The notes beneath the pieces were generated by a model, which was not told the DNA's origin, did not search any database, and worked only from the letters and a program-made list of their open reading frames with translations. 64,000 bases of DNA from Geothermovivens sp964644845 (GTDB lineage: Bacteria; Zhuqueibacterota; Zhuqueibacteria; Oleimicrobiales; Geothermoviventaceae), in assembly GCA_964644845.1 (NCBI GenBank), contig CAZXXS010000035.1, positions 29,647-93,646 on the forward strand, read 5' to 3'. The position numbers and the translations under genes are program-made. Positions 26,835 through 36,294 of this stretch are shown here, piece by piece. Position 1 is the first letter of the stretch. Each line of letters opens with the position of its first letter.

Positions 26835-27374
26835 TCAGAGTCTCTCAATCGTCAGGTTACCGTTCGTGTAAATGCACAGCTCAGAGGCGATTTTCAGCGC
26901 CTCGCGGACAACTTCTTCTGCGGCAAGCGTTGAATGTCGCACGAGCGCTCGCGCAGCGGCCAAAGCGTAGTCCGCGCCGCTGCCGATGGCCACCACCTCG
27001 TCGTCCGGTTCGATGACGTCGCCGTTGCCCGAAAGCAGGTAGGTGTGCTCCCGATCCATCACGATGAGCTGCGCCTCCAGACGCCGCAGGTAGCGGTCCG
27101 TGCGCCAGTCCTTGGCGAGCTCGACAGCCGCCCGCCCCAGGTTCCCACGAAACTGTTCCAGCTTCTCTTCAAACCGCTCGAACAGCGTAAACGCGTCCGC
27201 CGCTGTGCCAGCGAAACCCGCTAGCACGCGGTCTTCGTACACCCGCCGTACCTTGCGGGCAGTCTGTTTCATGATCGTGTCGCCGTAGGTCACCTGGCCG
27301 TCTCCACCAAGCGCAACTCGACCGCTGTGGCGCACACCGAGAATGGTCGTACCGTGAAAATCCAATCCGCGCAT
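26835..27374 (-). CDS. hslV: HslV, peptidase subunit of the HslUV protease
   Basis: A proteasome-related threonine peptidase of 179 residues. The N-terminal MRGLDFHG would be removed to expose Thr in TTILGVR as the catalytic residue. GDGQVTYGDTIMK and the GSGADYALAAARAL motif are family hallmarks. The start is ATG 27374 with GGGAG seven bases upstream; the in-frame 36 codons upstream are not supported. It lies 125 bp after rpoN. Confidence 0.97.
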   Translation of the reverse strand: MRGLDFHGTTILGVRHSGRVALGGDGQVTYGDTIMKQTARKVRRVYEDRVLAGFAGTAADAFTLFERFEEKLEQFRGNLGRAAVELAKDWRTDRYLRRLEAQLIVMDREHTYLLSGNGDVIEPDDEVVAIGSGADYALAAARALVRHSTLAAEEVVREALKIASELCIYTNGNLTIERL

Positions 27375-27499
27375 CGCTCCTCTCCCGGAACTGCCAAGCG
27401 GCTGAAGGTGGTCAGAGCTTGGCAACTCGCGGCTGCTCATCGGCCGACGGTGCACCCGACCTTGAATCGCGCTGCCGCTCAACCGCCTTCGCCAAGGCT

Positions 27500-28966
27500 T
27501 CAGAACCCGCGCCGCAAACGCGCCACGGGAATGTTCATCTGCTCCCGGTACTTGGCCACTGTGCGCCGGGCCACGTTCAGCCCCTCGCGCTTCAGCAATT
27601 CGGCAATCTCCTGGTCACTCAGGGGTTTCTGCTTGTTCTCGTTCTCAATGATCCTGCGAATCTTCTCCTTGATCATCTTGTTCGACACATCTTCGCCCGT
27701 GTCGCTGCGCAGACCTTCGCTGAAGAAGTGCTTCAGTTCGAAGATGCCCCAGTCGGTCTGCACGTACTTGCCGTTTGTCACACGGCTCACCGTGGAGATG
27801 TCCATGCCGATGTCGTCGGCAATGTCCTTCAGAACCATCGGCTTCAAGTGGTCCGGCCCTTTCTCGAAGAAGTCGCGCTGCCTGTTGATGATCGCCTCCA
27901 TCACACGCAGGATCGTCGCGCGTCGCTGGTGGATCGAGTTGATCAACCAGCGTGCCGATTCCAGACGCTTCCGGATGTAGTCCCGAGCCTCTTTGGAGGT
28001 TTTGCTCTTGTCCATCAACAACTGACGGTAGCGGTTGTTGATGCGCAGGTGGGGAATGTTCCAGTCGTTCAGCGTAATCTTGAACTCCCCGTCTTCCTCC
28101 TCCACGGTCAGATCGGGCACGATGTACTGGTTCTCGTAAGTGACGTAGCCTTCGCCCGGCTTTGGGTTGAGCTTGCGCACTTCCTCCAGGACTTCGGCGA
28201 TGCGCTCGATGGGCACGTCCAGCTTCTTGGCAAGCTTCTCGAAGCGGCGGTTGACGAAGTCGTCGAAATGGTCACGAATGACCTCGACCGCCAGTTCGTC
28301 GCGATCCTCGCGCTCTAACAGCTGCACCAGTAAACACTCCTGGAGGTTGCGCGCCCCAATTCCCGGCGGGTCGAAGCGCTGAATCACGCCGAGCACCTTC
28401 TCCACGATCTCAGGGTCGACATCCAAAGCCTCGGCGATGCTGTTCACGTCCATCGTGAGGTAGCCAGCCGAGTTGATGTTCCAAATGATGTACTCCCCGA
28501 CCAGCATCTCTTTCTCGTCCAGATTGGTCATGTGGAGTTGGCTCAGCAGGTGGTCGGTGAGTGTCTCGCGGTGCACTTCCGGCCGCTCGTACTCCTCCGT
28601 GTTCTTCTCACGCGGGATGTACGGCTGGTAGTTGTCCACGTCGTTGAGGATCTCTTCCCAGTCGACTTCGTCCGGAGGCGGTTCCTCAGAGAGCTCGGGA
28701 ACCTCTTCTTCCGCCGCTTCCTCCTTTTCGGCCTTTTCCTCCTCGAGCTGCGGGATGGGTTCTTCCTCGACCTTGGCCTCCATCTCCGCGTTCTGGTCTT
28801 GCTCCAGCTCCAACTCCTCGTCAATCTCCAGCAGCGGGTTGGTCTCCAGCTCCATCTTGATCTTCTGCTCCAGACTCAGTAGAGGAAGCTGAAGCAACGT
28901 GGAGAGCAACACCTGCTGAGGGGACTGCCTCTGCTGCAGTTGCAGTCGCTGGGATAACCCTACCAT
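27500..28966 (-). CDS. rpoN: RNA polymerase sigma-54 factor
   Basis: The 488-residue sigma-54 has the Gln/Leu-rich region I (QRLQLQQRQSPQQVLLSTLL in part), an acidic region II (about 45-110), the core-binding region, the helix-turn-helix MDISTVSRVTNGKYVQT and the RpoN box ARRTVAKYRE at 466-475, close to the C-terminus. Region II is unusually acidic, with long Glu runs. It follows lptB by 80 bp, the order known from Proteobacteria, but hpf and ptsN do not follow here. No sigma-54-dependent activator is in the window. Confidence 0.98.
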   Translation of the reverse strand: MVGLSQRLQLQQRQSPQQVLLSTLLQLPLLSLEQKIKMELETNPLLEIDEELELEQDQNAEMEAKVEEEPIPQLEEEKAEKEEAAEEEVPELSEEPPPDEVDWEEILNDVDNYQPYIPREKNTEEYERPEVHRETLTDHLLSQLHMTNLDEKEMLVGEYIIWNINSAGYLTMDVNSIAEALDVDPEIVEKVLGVIQRFDPPGIGARNLQECLLVQLLEREDRDELAVEVIRDHFDDFVNRRFEKLAKKLDVPIERIAEVLEEVRKLNPKPGEGYVTYENQYIVPDLTVEEEDGEFKITLNDWNIPHLRINNRYRQLLMDKSKTSKEARDYIRKRLESARWLINSIHQRRATILRVMEAIINRQRDFFEKGPDHLKPMVLKDIADDIGMDISTVSRVTNGKYVQTDWGIFELKHFFSEGLRSDTGEDVSNKMIKEKIRRIIENENKQKPLSDQEIAELLKREGLNVARRTVAKYREQMNIPVARLRRGF

Positions 28967-29046
28967 GGGAACACCACCTTTTTAGTCACCTTGCCTTTAG
29001 CCTTCGACTCCGTCGTTCTCCTCCCGAAATGTCGCCCCAAAAACCC

Positions 29047-29835
29047 TCAGTCCAGCCGGAAACGGTCACCAAGGTAGAGGCGCCGCGCCTCAGGATCGTT
29101 TGCCAGAGCTTCCGCAGTACCGTGTTTCAGCACCGTACCTTCGTACATCAAGTAGGCACGATCCGTAATCGAGAGCGTCTCGCGCACGTTGTGATCGGTG
29201 ATCAGAACACCGATGCCGCGTTCCTTCAACTTCCGCACGATGTTCTGAATGTCCTCCACCGCAATCGGGTCAACACCGGCGAAGGGTTCATCCAACAGCA
29301 GAAACTTGGGGTTCGTGACGAGAGCTCGACTAATCTCAACGCGACGTCGCTCCCCGCCGGAAAGATTGTACGCCTTGCTTTTCGCAAGGTGTGCTACATT
29401 GAGCTCTTCCAGAAGCTGTTTGGCACGTTCACGTCTCTGCGTACGATTCATCGGCAGGGTTTCGAGAATCGCCAGGACGTTCTGTTCAACCGTGAGGCCA
29501 CGAAAAATGCTTGGCTCCTGCGACAGGTAGCCGACACCCAACCTGGCCCGGCGGTACATCGGTAGACGCGTCAGGTCGCGGTCGTCCAGGTAGATTCTCC
29601 CAGCGCTGGGCCGGATCAATCCCGTGATCATGTAGAACGTCGTTGTTTTGCCGGCGCCGTTGGGACCCAGCAAGCCAACGATCTCTCCCTGGCGCACCTC
29701 CAATGAGACCTGGTTCACCACCCGACGCTTGCCGTAGATTTTCACCAATCCTTCTGCACGCAAAACCGAGCGTCCGGTGTGCCCGAGTTCTGACTCGCCG
29801 GGGCGCACTTGCCTTGCATCGACCTCGACGCTCAC
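29047..29835 (-). CDS. lptB: Lipopolysaccharide export ATPase LptB
   Basis: LptB powers extraction of lipopolysaccharide from the inner membrane by LptFG. The 262-residue ATPase has GPNGAGKT (57-64), the signature LSGGERRRVEISRAL and Walker B FLLLDEPFAGVDP. It has an extra hydrophilic N-terminus of about 25 residues before the usual start. GTG overlaps the lptA stop as GTGA. lptF and lptG are not in the window. Confidence 0.96.
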   Translation of the reverse strand: MSVEVDARQVRPGESELGHTGRSVLRAEGLVKIYGKRRVVNQVSLEVRQGEIVGLLGPNGAGKTTTFYMITGLIRPSAGRIYLDDRDLTRLPMYRRARLGVGYLSQEPSIFRGLTVEQNVLAILETLPMNRTQRRERAKQLLEELNVAHLAKSKAYNLSGGERRRVEISRALVTNPKFLLLDEPFAGVDPIAVEDIQNIVRKLKERGIGVLITDHNVRETLSITDRAYLMYEGTVLKHGTAEALANDPEARRLYLGDRFRLD

Positions 29836-31028
29836 GGTTTTCCCTCTGGCCTCAGGAACTCCCGCTCCTCCGGTTCAAAGTCGCCCACAGGAGCCATTGC
29901 CACCAAGCGTTCCGGGTAGTACTTGCCTTCCGCTCTCTCGGGATCCCCAACAATTCGCACACGGGTGAGCTTGTTGCCCGAGACCCACATGCGAATCTCG
30001 TCGCCAAGGATCCAGTTCACACCCTTTGGCTTGCCTTCTTCGAAGAGGTAGTAGAGACTCGTCGCCCTGCCTCGCACCACAATCTGAGAGGCTTCTCCTC
30101 GCGAGAAGAAAATCACCAGACTGTCGCCTTTTACCCGGTTCTGGCGGAATCCTGGGCGGAGTGTGTCCGCCTCCGTGAGTACAAAGGCTTTACCGCGCAC
30201 GCGTACCTCCCGAAGGGTGTCGCCAGCGAAGAACCACTCCATTTCGTGTCCGAACATCCGTTCCCAGCGTCGCCACGTGTGCGGCTTACCGCGTAAATAG
30301 GCAACGCCCGTGGAGCGGTAGTACACGAGACTGTCGCAACGAGCGTGCGAGCCGCTTTCGTCCACAATCTCAACGTTGCCCAGGGCCTCAAAACGGCGCG
30401 CGTCCTCGTACCAGGCAACACGCTCCCCGCTGAGTCGAAAAACCTGGCGCCCGGTCGAGTCCTCCTGCACAATCACCGGCTTACCCTCGCCCACAGCCAT
30501 CCCATTCGCACGGTCGTAGCGTACCCTGGCCGCCTGTAAGCGCACGTGTTTTTCGCGGTGTTCCAGTTCCACATGGCCCTCGGCCACGCCGTAGTCGATG
30601 TTCTCCTGGTAGTGCAGCCGGTCGCAACGCAATGTTCTGGCGCTGTCTTCCGCCACCACGTGGCCTTCGGCCCATTCCTCGCGCAAACGATCGAAGTACT
30701 CAATCCGGTCGGCGCGCAGCACCTTCCCCGGTTGGCGAATAACGACGTTGCCTTCCAGGACGACGCGATTCTCGTCCACGTACTGGGTGGCCCGGTCGCA
30801 CCGCAACTCCATCTCACCCTGACGAAAAACAACCTGGCCCACCAACCGGTAGATGCGCCGTCCATCCACCGTCTCGCCCGTCATTTCGAGGGCATGCACG
30901 AGGCGAAGACGCTCCGCCGGCCTTTTCTGCTGTGCGCGCACGCCGCCGCTCAGCAGCAAACCGACCACAAGCGCCCCGGCACAGAAACTGCCGATTTTCC
31001 TCGCCGTGGAAACCTTCAACGCCGCCAC
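29832..31028 (-). CDS. lptA: LptA/OstA-like periplasmic lipopolysaccharide transport protein
   Basis: The protein has a signal peptide (hydrophobic about 12-30, ending GGVRAQ) and repeated OstA beta-jellyroll elements such as VVFRQGEMELRCDRATQYVD, VVIRQPGKVLRADRIEYFD and VEIVDESGSHARCDSLVYY. At 398 residues it is about twice the E. coli LptA length, so it may span more of the periplasm by itself. Start is GTG 31028; a TTG at 31019 with GAGGTGG five bases upstream is equally plausible. Placed between lptC and lptB with one-base gaps. Confidence 0.88.
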   Translation of the reverse strand: MAALKVSTARKIGSFCAGALVVGLLLSGGVRAQQKRPAERLRLVHALEMTGETVDGRRIYRLVGQVVFRQGEMELRCDRATQYVDENRVVLEGNVVIRQPGKVLRADRIEYFDRLREEWAEGHVVAEDSARTLRCDRLHYQENIDYGVAEGHVELEHREKHVRLQAARVRYDRANGMAVGEGKPVIVQEDSTGRQVFRLSGERVAWYEDARRFEALGNVEIVDESGSHARCDSLVYYRSTGVAYLRGKPHTWRRWERMFGHEMEWFFAGDTLREVRVRGKAFVLTEADTLRPGFRQNRVKGDSLVIFFSRGEASQIVVRGRATSLYYLFEEGKPKGVNWILGDEIRMWVSGNKLTRVRIVGDPERAEGKYYPERLVAMAPVGDFEPEEREFLRPEGKP

Positions 31029-31029
31029 C

Positions 31030-31737
31030 TCACTGTGTCACCGACGTGTCGCGAGCAGTCGCGTCACGCGGGATCGCTCGCTCTGCTACCGACTTTTTCG
31101 CACGACGCCGCGAGCTCTCCCAGGTGCTCCAGTCGACGCGACGCGAGCTCACGCCGTGGGGCTTCAAAATGCGCCACTGCCGCATGTAGGCATCCGACTC
31201 GAATCCCACACCGTAGAGCGTGTCACCTTTCGTGGTTGTGATCCGTACGGGCTGCTCGGAGCGAACCAGCTCGGAGTCTGGTAGCCAGACCAGATGGCTC
31301 GTTTCGAGCACAAGCCCACTGTCGGCAATCACAACCACGTGCCCGTACGCGTCAACCCGGTTCGACGCTTCCTCCAACCTCCCGCTATCCGCCGTCACCA
31401 GGCTCGTGTGGTGACCCTCTGAATCGTAGAAATCCGCCTTGATGCCACCGCTAAAGTAGAACACTGAACCCTTGGGGTAGTGAATCATGTGCCCGTACCA
31501 GATCCGTGCCTGAGGCTGGCCTGCTCTTGTGATGTCCACCACGGAGTCCCAGCCTTCCTGGTCGGGCAGTGCTTCAAGCTGCTTCTGGTCCAGGGTGCCC
31601 GTTTGTGTCTTGGTGCAGGAGCTGTCCAACAGGAGCAGTCCGCTTACCGCCAACAGAAGCACCGGGAACGACAGCAGGCGTACGGTCGGCAACCGCGACA
31701 CCTTCTGCCGGAACATTTCCTCACACCAGCGACGCAT
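31030..31737 (-). CDS. lptC: LptC-like lipopolysaccharide export protein
   Basis: A 235-residue protein with an N-terminal hydrophobic segment (about 20-38) ending LLLDSSC, and an LptC-type jellyroll (YFSGGIKADFYDSEGHHTSLVTADSG in part, VDAYGHVVVIADSG and LETSHLVW). Cys 41 could anchor it as a lipoprotein, but Asp at -3 is a poor lipobox, so a bitopic anchor is also possible. The C-terminal 40 residues are Arg/Lys/Ser-rich. It directly precedes lptA. Confidence 0.88.
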   Translation of the reverse strand: MRRWCEEMFRQKVSRLPTVRLLSFPVLLLAVSGLLLLDSSCTKTQTGTLDQKQLEALPDQEGWDSVVDITRAGQPQARIWYGHMIHYPKGSVFYFSGGIKADFYDSEGHHTSLVTADSGRLEEASNRVDAYGHVVVIADSGLVLETSHLVWLPDSELVRSEQPVRITTTKGDTLYGVGFESDAYMRQWRILKPHGVSSRRVDWSTWESSRRRAKKSVAERAIPRDATARDTSVTQ

Positions 31738-31745
31738 CCCTCGCC

Positions 31746-32702
31746 CTAAACCTGTTCCACAACACCCGCAGGCCTCTCTGGAGCAGATTTCCGAAAAACG
31801 CGGACCTTAGCTCTCGGGACCGGTTCCCAGCGCGGATGCATCCAGATCCACTGGCTTGGAACCCGCCGGATCACTTCTTCCAAGCGGTTTGTACAGACTT
31901 GCAGGAGCCACGTCGCTTTTTCGGGCGCCGTTAAACCGGCAGGTGGTTCCACCAGCTGGAATTCTGCACGGTAGAGCCCATCGGCTTCGCGCCAGGCCGC
32001 GGCGAAAACCACCGGCACTCGCAGGCGCACAGCCAGGTGGAAAGGTCCATCCACGGCGTGCGCAGGTCGACCGAAAAAGCGCACCGTCTGCCCAATCCGT
32101 TCCTGACGCAGATCGATCAGCACACCCAGGGCCCCGCCTGCCTTCAGGATTCTGGCCATGCTCAGGCCGGAACGGTTGTGCCGAATCGTCCGTACACCCG
32201 CCTTTCGGCGAAGTTTCGCCACCAGACAGTCCAGGCGCGGGTCGTAGATCCTGGCTGCAAGTGCCGTCAGCGGCACTCCCCGACTCGCCAGATACGCACC
32301 AAGCACCTCCCAGTTGCCCACGTGGCCTGTGGCGACCAGCAAACCTCTTCCCCGGGCGAGCGCCCGCCGCAGAACATCAAAGCTGTCAGATCTGACCAGC
32401 TCTTCAGGCGGCACAAGGTCAAGCCTGAATGCGTCCGCCGCGTTGCCAGCCAATTCTCGGAAAACCCGCCACGCGAGTGCACGAACCTGCCGTTCCGTGA
32501 GGCGGTCGCCAAACGCAAACCGCAGGTTCTGCAGCGTCAGGCGTCGCAGCTTCGGCGCTAGTAGGTAGGCGCAGGCTCCCAAAGCACGGGTTGCGCGTCT
32601 TGCAAGTGGCAACGGAAGCCCTCGTACCGTCCCCACAAGCAGTCGAACGAGCACGTAGATTGCATCGTTTTTGAGCCGTTTGCGCCAGCGCCGAGTGCTC
32701 AT
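31746..32702 (-). CDS. Lipid A acyltransferase, LpxL/LpxM family
   Basis: A 318-residue late acyltransferase that would add a secondary acyl chain to Kdo-lipid A. The catalytic HX4E motif is HVGNWE, and GVLIDLRQER plus the FFGRPAHAVDGP substrate element follow. One N-terminal hydrophobic region (about 12-45) should hold it at the inner membrane. It sits where kdsC or other genes lie in the proteobacterial kds-lpt cluster, 3 bp from kdsD and 8 bp from lptC. LpxL versus LpxM specificity cannot be read. Confidence 0.9.
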   Translation of the reverse strand: MSTRRWRKRLKNDAIYVLVRLLVGTVRGLPLPLARRATRALGACAYLLAPKLRRLTLQNLRFAFGDRLTERQVRALAWRVFRELAGNAADAFRLDLVPPEELVRSDSFDVLRRALARGRGLLVATGHVGNWEVLGAYLASRGVPLTALAARIYDPRLDCLVAKLRRKAGVRTIRHNRSGLSMARILKAGGALGVLIDLRQERIGQTVRFFGRPAHAVDGPFHLAVRLRVPVVFAAAWREADGLYRAEFQLVEPPAGLTAPEKATWLLQVCTNRLEEVIRRVPSQWIWMHPRWEPVPRAKVRVFRKSAPERPAGVVEQV

Positions 32703-32705
32703 CTC

Positions 32706-33725
32706 TCACGACAACCCGGCCTCGAGCAGATCGTGCAGGTGAATCATCCCGACCGGCCGGTTTGCGTCGTCCACCACGATGACCTGCAGGATGTTGTGGT
32801 GCTCCATCAGGTGAAGCGCTTCCGCTGCCAAAGAACCGACCCGCACCACCTTCGGTCTGGCAGTCATCACGTCTTTCGCCTGTAGATGCCAGATGTCGCG
32901 CGTTCGCTGCAGCAAGCGCCGAATGTCGCCGTCCGTGATGATGCCCGCCAGCACGCCCTCGTCGCCGACAACGCACGTACTGCCGAAACGTTTGCTGGCG
33001 ATCTCAAAAATGACTTCCTGAAGTGGCGCCGTAAGACTCACGCGCGGAACCGCGTCGTTCGTAAACATGACGTCTTCCACCTTCAGCGTCAACTGCTTGC
33101 CAAGGCTGCCGCCCGGGTGGAAGAAGGCAAAGTCCTCCGGCTTGAAGTTGCGACGTTCAAGCAGCGCTACCGCAAGCGCGTCGCCCATGGCCAAAGCCGC
33201 AGTGGAACTGGACGTCGGTGCCAGGTTGAACGGGCAGGCTTCTTCGTCGACGCCCACATCCAGCACCACATCGCTCTTCAGCGCCAGAGCCGAACGCAGG
33301 TTACCCGTCAGCGAAATGATTGGCACACCGATCTTCTTCAGAATCGGCAGCATTTGAGTCAATTCGTCGGTGTTGCCACTCTTGGACACGCAAACGACGA
33401 CGTCATCTTTCATCACGATGCCGAGGTCGCCGTGCATGCCCTCGCTCGGGTGCAGGTAGTAGGCAGCGGTGCCCGTGCTCGCCAGGGTCGAGGCAATTTT
33501 TCGAGCCACAATGCCGGACTTACCGATTCCCGTCACGATGACGCGCCCGGTGCAGCGGTACAGCAGGTCCACCGCCCGCGCAAAAGACTCGTCGACGCGT
33601 TCAGCGAGCTGAGCAACCGCTTTCGCCTCCGCCTCCAGCACAGCCTTTCCGGTCTCGATGCTGCGGGAGACCCAGTCGTCGTCCTCCACGACGGCGAGTC
33701 TAACCTTTGAGACGGCTGTCGCCAC
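32706..33725 (-). CDS. kdsD: Arabinose-5-phosphate isomerase
   Basis: KdsD makes arabinose 5-phosphate for Kdo synthesis. The 339-residue protein has a SIS domain (about 50-190, with TGIGKSG at 65-71 and LHPSEGMHGDLG) and two CBS domains (about 215-335). I choose GTG 33725, eight bases after AAGGAG and 20 bp after the kdsA stop; the longer frame upstream overlaps kdsA and is not protein-like. Confidence 0.95.
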   Translation of the reverse strand: MATAVSKVRLAVVEDDDWVSRSIETGKAVLEAEAKAVAQLAERVDESFARAVDLLYRCTGRVIVTGIGKSGIVARKIASTLASTGTAAYYLHPSEGMHGDLGIVMKDDVVVCVSKSGNTDELTQMLPILKKIGVPIISLTGNLRSALALKSDVVLDVGVDEEACPFNLAPTSSSTAALAMGDALAVALLERRNFKPEDFAFFHPGGSLGKQLTLKVEDVMFTNDAVPRVSLTAPLQEVIFEIASKRFGSTCVVGDEGVLAGIITDGDIRRLLQRTRDIWHLQAKDVMTARPKVVRVGSLAAEALHLMEHHNILQVIVVDDANRPVGMIHLHDLLEAGLS

Positions 33726-33745
33726 GCCCGTTTCTCCTTCCACGC

Positions 33746-34588
33746 TCACTCCAGATCCGGCCACGAGCGGACCAGGATGTCGATCTCTTTCAGCTGCCTC
33801 AGCAACTCCTCGAGTTTCTGCAGCGGCCACATGCTGGAGGCGTCGCACAAGGCCTCCGAGCAGTTCGGGTGCGTTTCGATGAACACAGCGTCCACCCCTG
33901 CGGCTACTGCCGCACGCGCCAAATAAGGCACAAACTCCGGGCTCCCCCCGCGCGGATCAGCCGAAGGCACGCCGTAGTTGCGCACCGAGTGAGTGGCGTC
34001 CATCACCACCGGGTAGCCGAGCTTGCGCATAATCGGCAGCGACCGCATGTCGACCACCAGGTTGCGGTAGCCAAAGAACGAGCCGCGCTCCGTCAGCAAA
34101 ATCTGATCGTTCCCCTGACTGTTGATCTTGCCGATCACCTTCTCCATGTCGCGCGGGTCCAGAAACTGTCCCTTTTTCACGTTCACCGGCTTGCCGGTTT
34201 TGGCCACCGCCACAGCTAGGCTGGTCTGCATCGACAGGTAGGCTGGAATCTGAATCACGTCCAGCACTTCGGCCGCCGGTGCCGCCTGCCAGGACTCGTG
34301 CACGTCCGAGAGGATGGGCACCTCGAACGTTTCCTTGACCTTCTGGAGAATCCGGAGCCCTTCCTCAAGCCCCGGGCCCTGGTAGTACTCCACCGACGAC
34401 CGGTTGTCCTTCAGGAAAGATGACTTGTAGATCCAGGGAATGCCAAGCCGGTCGACGATCTGTTTGATCCACTCTGCCGCACGAAGGGCAATGTCTTCGC
34501 CCTCGATGACGCACGGCCCGGCAATGAGGACAAACGGGTTTCCACCGCCCACCGGAATGCCGCCTACTTCAACGATTTTCGTTTTCAT
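33746..34588 (-). CDS. kdsA: 3-deoxy-8-phosphooctulonate synthase
   Basis: KdsA condenses phosphoenolpyruvate and arabinose 5-phosphate into Kdo 8-phosphate. The 280-residue enzyme has IAGPCVIEGE, KSSFLKDNRSS, VNVKKGQFLDP and DATHSVRNYG. The Cys in AGPC replaces the Asn of the E. coli enzyme, so this is the metal-dependent class, as in Aquifex (family knowledge). It lies 44 bp after pyrG. Confidence 0.97.
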   Translation of the reverse strand: MKTKIVEVGGIPVGGGNPFVLIAGPCVIEGEDIALRAAEWIKQIVDRLGIPWIYKSSFLKDNRSSVEYYQGPGLEEGLRILQKVKETFEVPILSDVHESWQAAPAAEVLDVIQIPAYLSMQTSLAVAVAKTGKPVNVKKGQFLDPRDMEKVIGKINSQGNDQILLTERGSFFGYRNLVVDMRSLPIMRKLGYPVVMDATHSVRNYGVPSADPRGGSPEFVPYLARAAVAAGVDAVFIETHPNCSEALCDASSMWPLQKLEELLRQLKEIDILVRSWPDLE

Positions 34589-34632
34589 CCCTTCCCGATC
34601 TCAGCTCTTGATGCCCTACGAGACGCAGGCCC

Positions 34633-36291
34633 TCACTCCAAGCCGTTGTCGCCGTTTTCCTCCGGTTCCACGCTGTGCTTGTACTCGAGGGCAGCGCGCA
34701 CAAAATCTCGGAACAACGGGTGGGCCCGAAGCGCGCGACTCTTCAGCTCCGGGTGAAATTGCACACCCAGGAACCAGGGGTGATCCCGCAGCTCAACGAT
34801 TTCCACCAGATCCAGCTCCGGGTTGACGCCGCTCACGATCAGCCCGCACTCTTCCAGCTGCTCACGGTACGCGTTGTTGAACTCGTACCGGTGACGGTGA
34901 CGTTCCTCGATCTGCGTCGTGCCGTAGGCCTTGTGAGCCAGGGTACCCGGCTTGATCTCGCACTTGTAGGCACCAAGCCGCATCGTGCCGCCGAGGTTCT
35001 CGACATCCACCTGGGTCGGTAACAGGTCAATTACCGGATGTTCCGTGTCATCCTTGAATTCGCTGCTGTGCGCCCCTTCCAGCTTGCACACATTTCGCGC
35101 AAATTCGATGACCGCACACTGCAAACCAAGGCAAATGCCAAAGAACGGCATCTTGTTCTCGCGCGCGTAACGGATGGCCCTGATCTTGCCCTCGATGCCG
35201 CGCTCACCGAATCCGCCAGGAATCAGCACGCCCGACACATCCGAAAGGTAGTCCTCCGGCGGACGCTTCTCAAGAACCTCAGAGGCCACCCACTTCAGCT
35301 CCACACGGGCGTCATTTTCCACGCCTGCGTGCACAAACGCCTCGATGATGCTCTTGTACGAGTCGTGAAGCTCCGTGTACTTGCCGCAGATGGCGATCCG
35401 CACGTACGAGGAGGGATTCTTGATGCGGTACACAAATTCGCGCCAGGCCTTCAGGTCCGGCTCGTGGCCGCGAAGGTGCAGCCGCTCCACAATCTTGTCC
35501 GCAACCCCTTTCTCCTCGAAAATCAGGGGCACCTCGTAAATCGACTCCACGTCGCGCGCCTCAACAACAAATTCCTTCGGCACGCTGCAGAAAAGGCCGA
35601 TCTTTTCGCGCAGCTCTTCCGGAAGATGCGTTTCCACCCTGCACAGAAGCATGTCGGGCTGGATGCCGATCTCCCGCAAGCGCATCACGGAGTGCTGGGT
35701 GGGTTTCGTCTTCAGCTCGCCGGCAGCGTGCACAAAGGGAACCAGCGTGAGGTGCACGTTCATGCAGTTCTCGTGGCCCTGCTCCAGGCAGAATTGCCGG
35801 ATGGCCTCCAGGAACGGCAGGCTTTCGATGTCGCCTACGGTGCCGCCGACCTCCACGATTACAACCTCACGTGGCTCGCCGTCCGTGGCGACGTTCCGGA
35901 TGCGCCGTTTGATCTCATCCGTGATGTGCGGGATGACCTGGACCGTCTTGCCAAGGTAGTCGCCGCGCCGCTCCCGGCGGATCACCGTGTAGTAAATGGA
36001 CCCCGTGGTGGCGTTGTTCTTTTTCGACATGCTTTCGTCGATGAAACGCTCGTAGTGGCCCAGGTCCAGGTCCGTTTCCGCGCCGTCGTCGGTCACGTAG
36101 ACCTCGCCGTGCTGGTAGGGACTCAAGGTGCCAGGATCGACGTTGATGTAGGGATCGAACTTCAGGATGGTGACGCGCAGTCCGCGCGCTTTCAAGAGGC
36201 GCCCAATCGAAGCGGAAGCAATCCCCTTCCCTAAGGACGAAACAACCCCACCGGTGACAAAGATGTACTTAGTTTGTGTTTCGCCGTCCAC
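34633..36291 (-). CDS. pyrG: CTP synthase
   Basis: The 552-residue enzyme aminates UTP to CTP. The synthetase half begins YIFVTGGVVSSLGKGI and includes KFDPYINVDPGTLSPYQHGE. The glutaminase half has GGFGERG, the nucleophile in FFGICLGLQC and the His-Glu pair in GVQFHPEL. GTG is preceded by AAGGAG. The CTP made here is used directly by KdsB, whose gene is three bases upstream. Confidence 0.98.
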   Translation of the reverse strand: MDGETQTKYIFVTGGVVSSLGKGIASASIGRLLKARGLRVTILKFDPYINVDPGTLSPYQHGEVYVTDDGAETDLDLGHYERFIDESMSKKNNATTGSIYYTVIRRERRGDYLGKTVQVIPHITDEIKRRIRNVATDGEPREVVIVEVGGTVGDIESLPFLEAIRQFCLEQGHENCMNVHLTLVPFVHAAGELKTKPTQHSVMRLREIGIQPDMLLCRVETHLPEELREKIGLFCSVPKEFVVEARDVESIYEVPLIFEEKGVADKIVERLHLRGHEPDLKAWREFVYRIKNPSSYVRIAICGKYTELHDSYKSIIEAFVHAGVENDARVELKWVASEVLEKRPPEDYLSDVSGVLIPGGFGERGIEGKIRAIRYARENKMPFFGICLGLQCAVIEFARNVCKLEGAHSSEFKDDTEHPVIDLLPTQVDVENLGGTMRLGAYKCEIKPGTLAHKAYGTTQIEERHRHRYEFNNAYREQLEECGLIVSGVNPELDLVEIVELRDHPWFLGVQFHPELKSRALRAHPLFRDFVRAALEYKHSVEPEENGDNGLE

Positions 36292-36294
36292 GGC

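Noticed and set aside
33723..33848. Longer N-terminus for KdsD
   Set aside because: The extra 41 codons overlap kdsA, lack SIS-domain similarity, and a GTG with AAGGAG stands at 33725.
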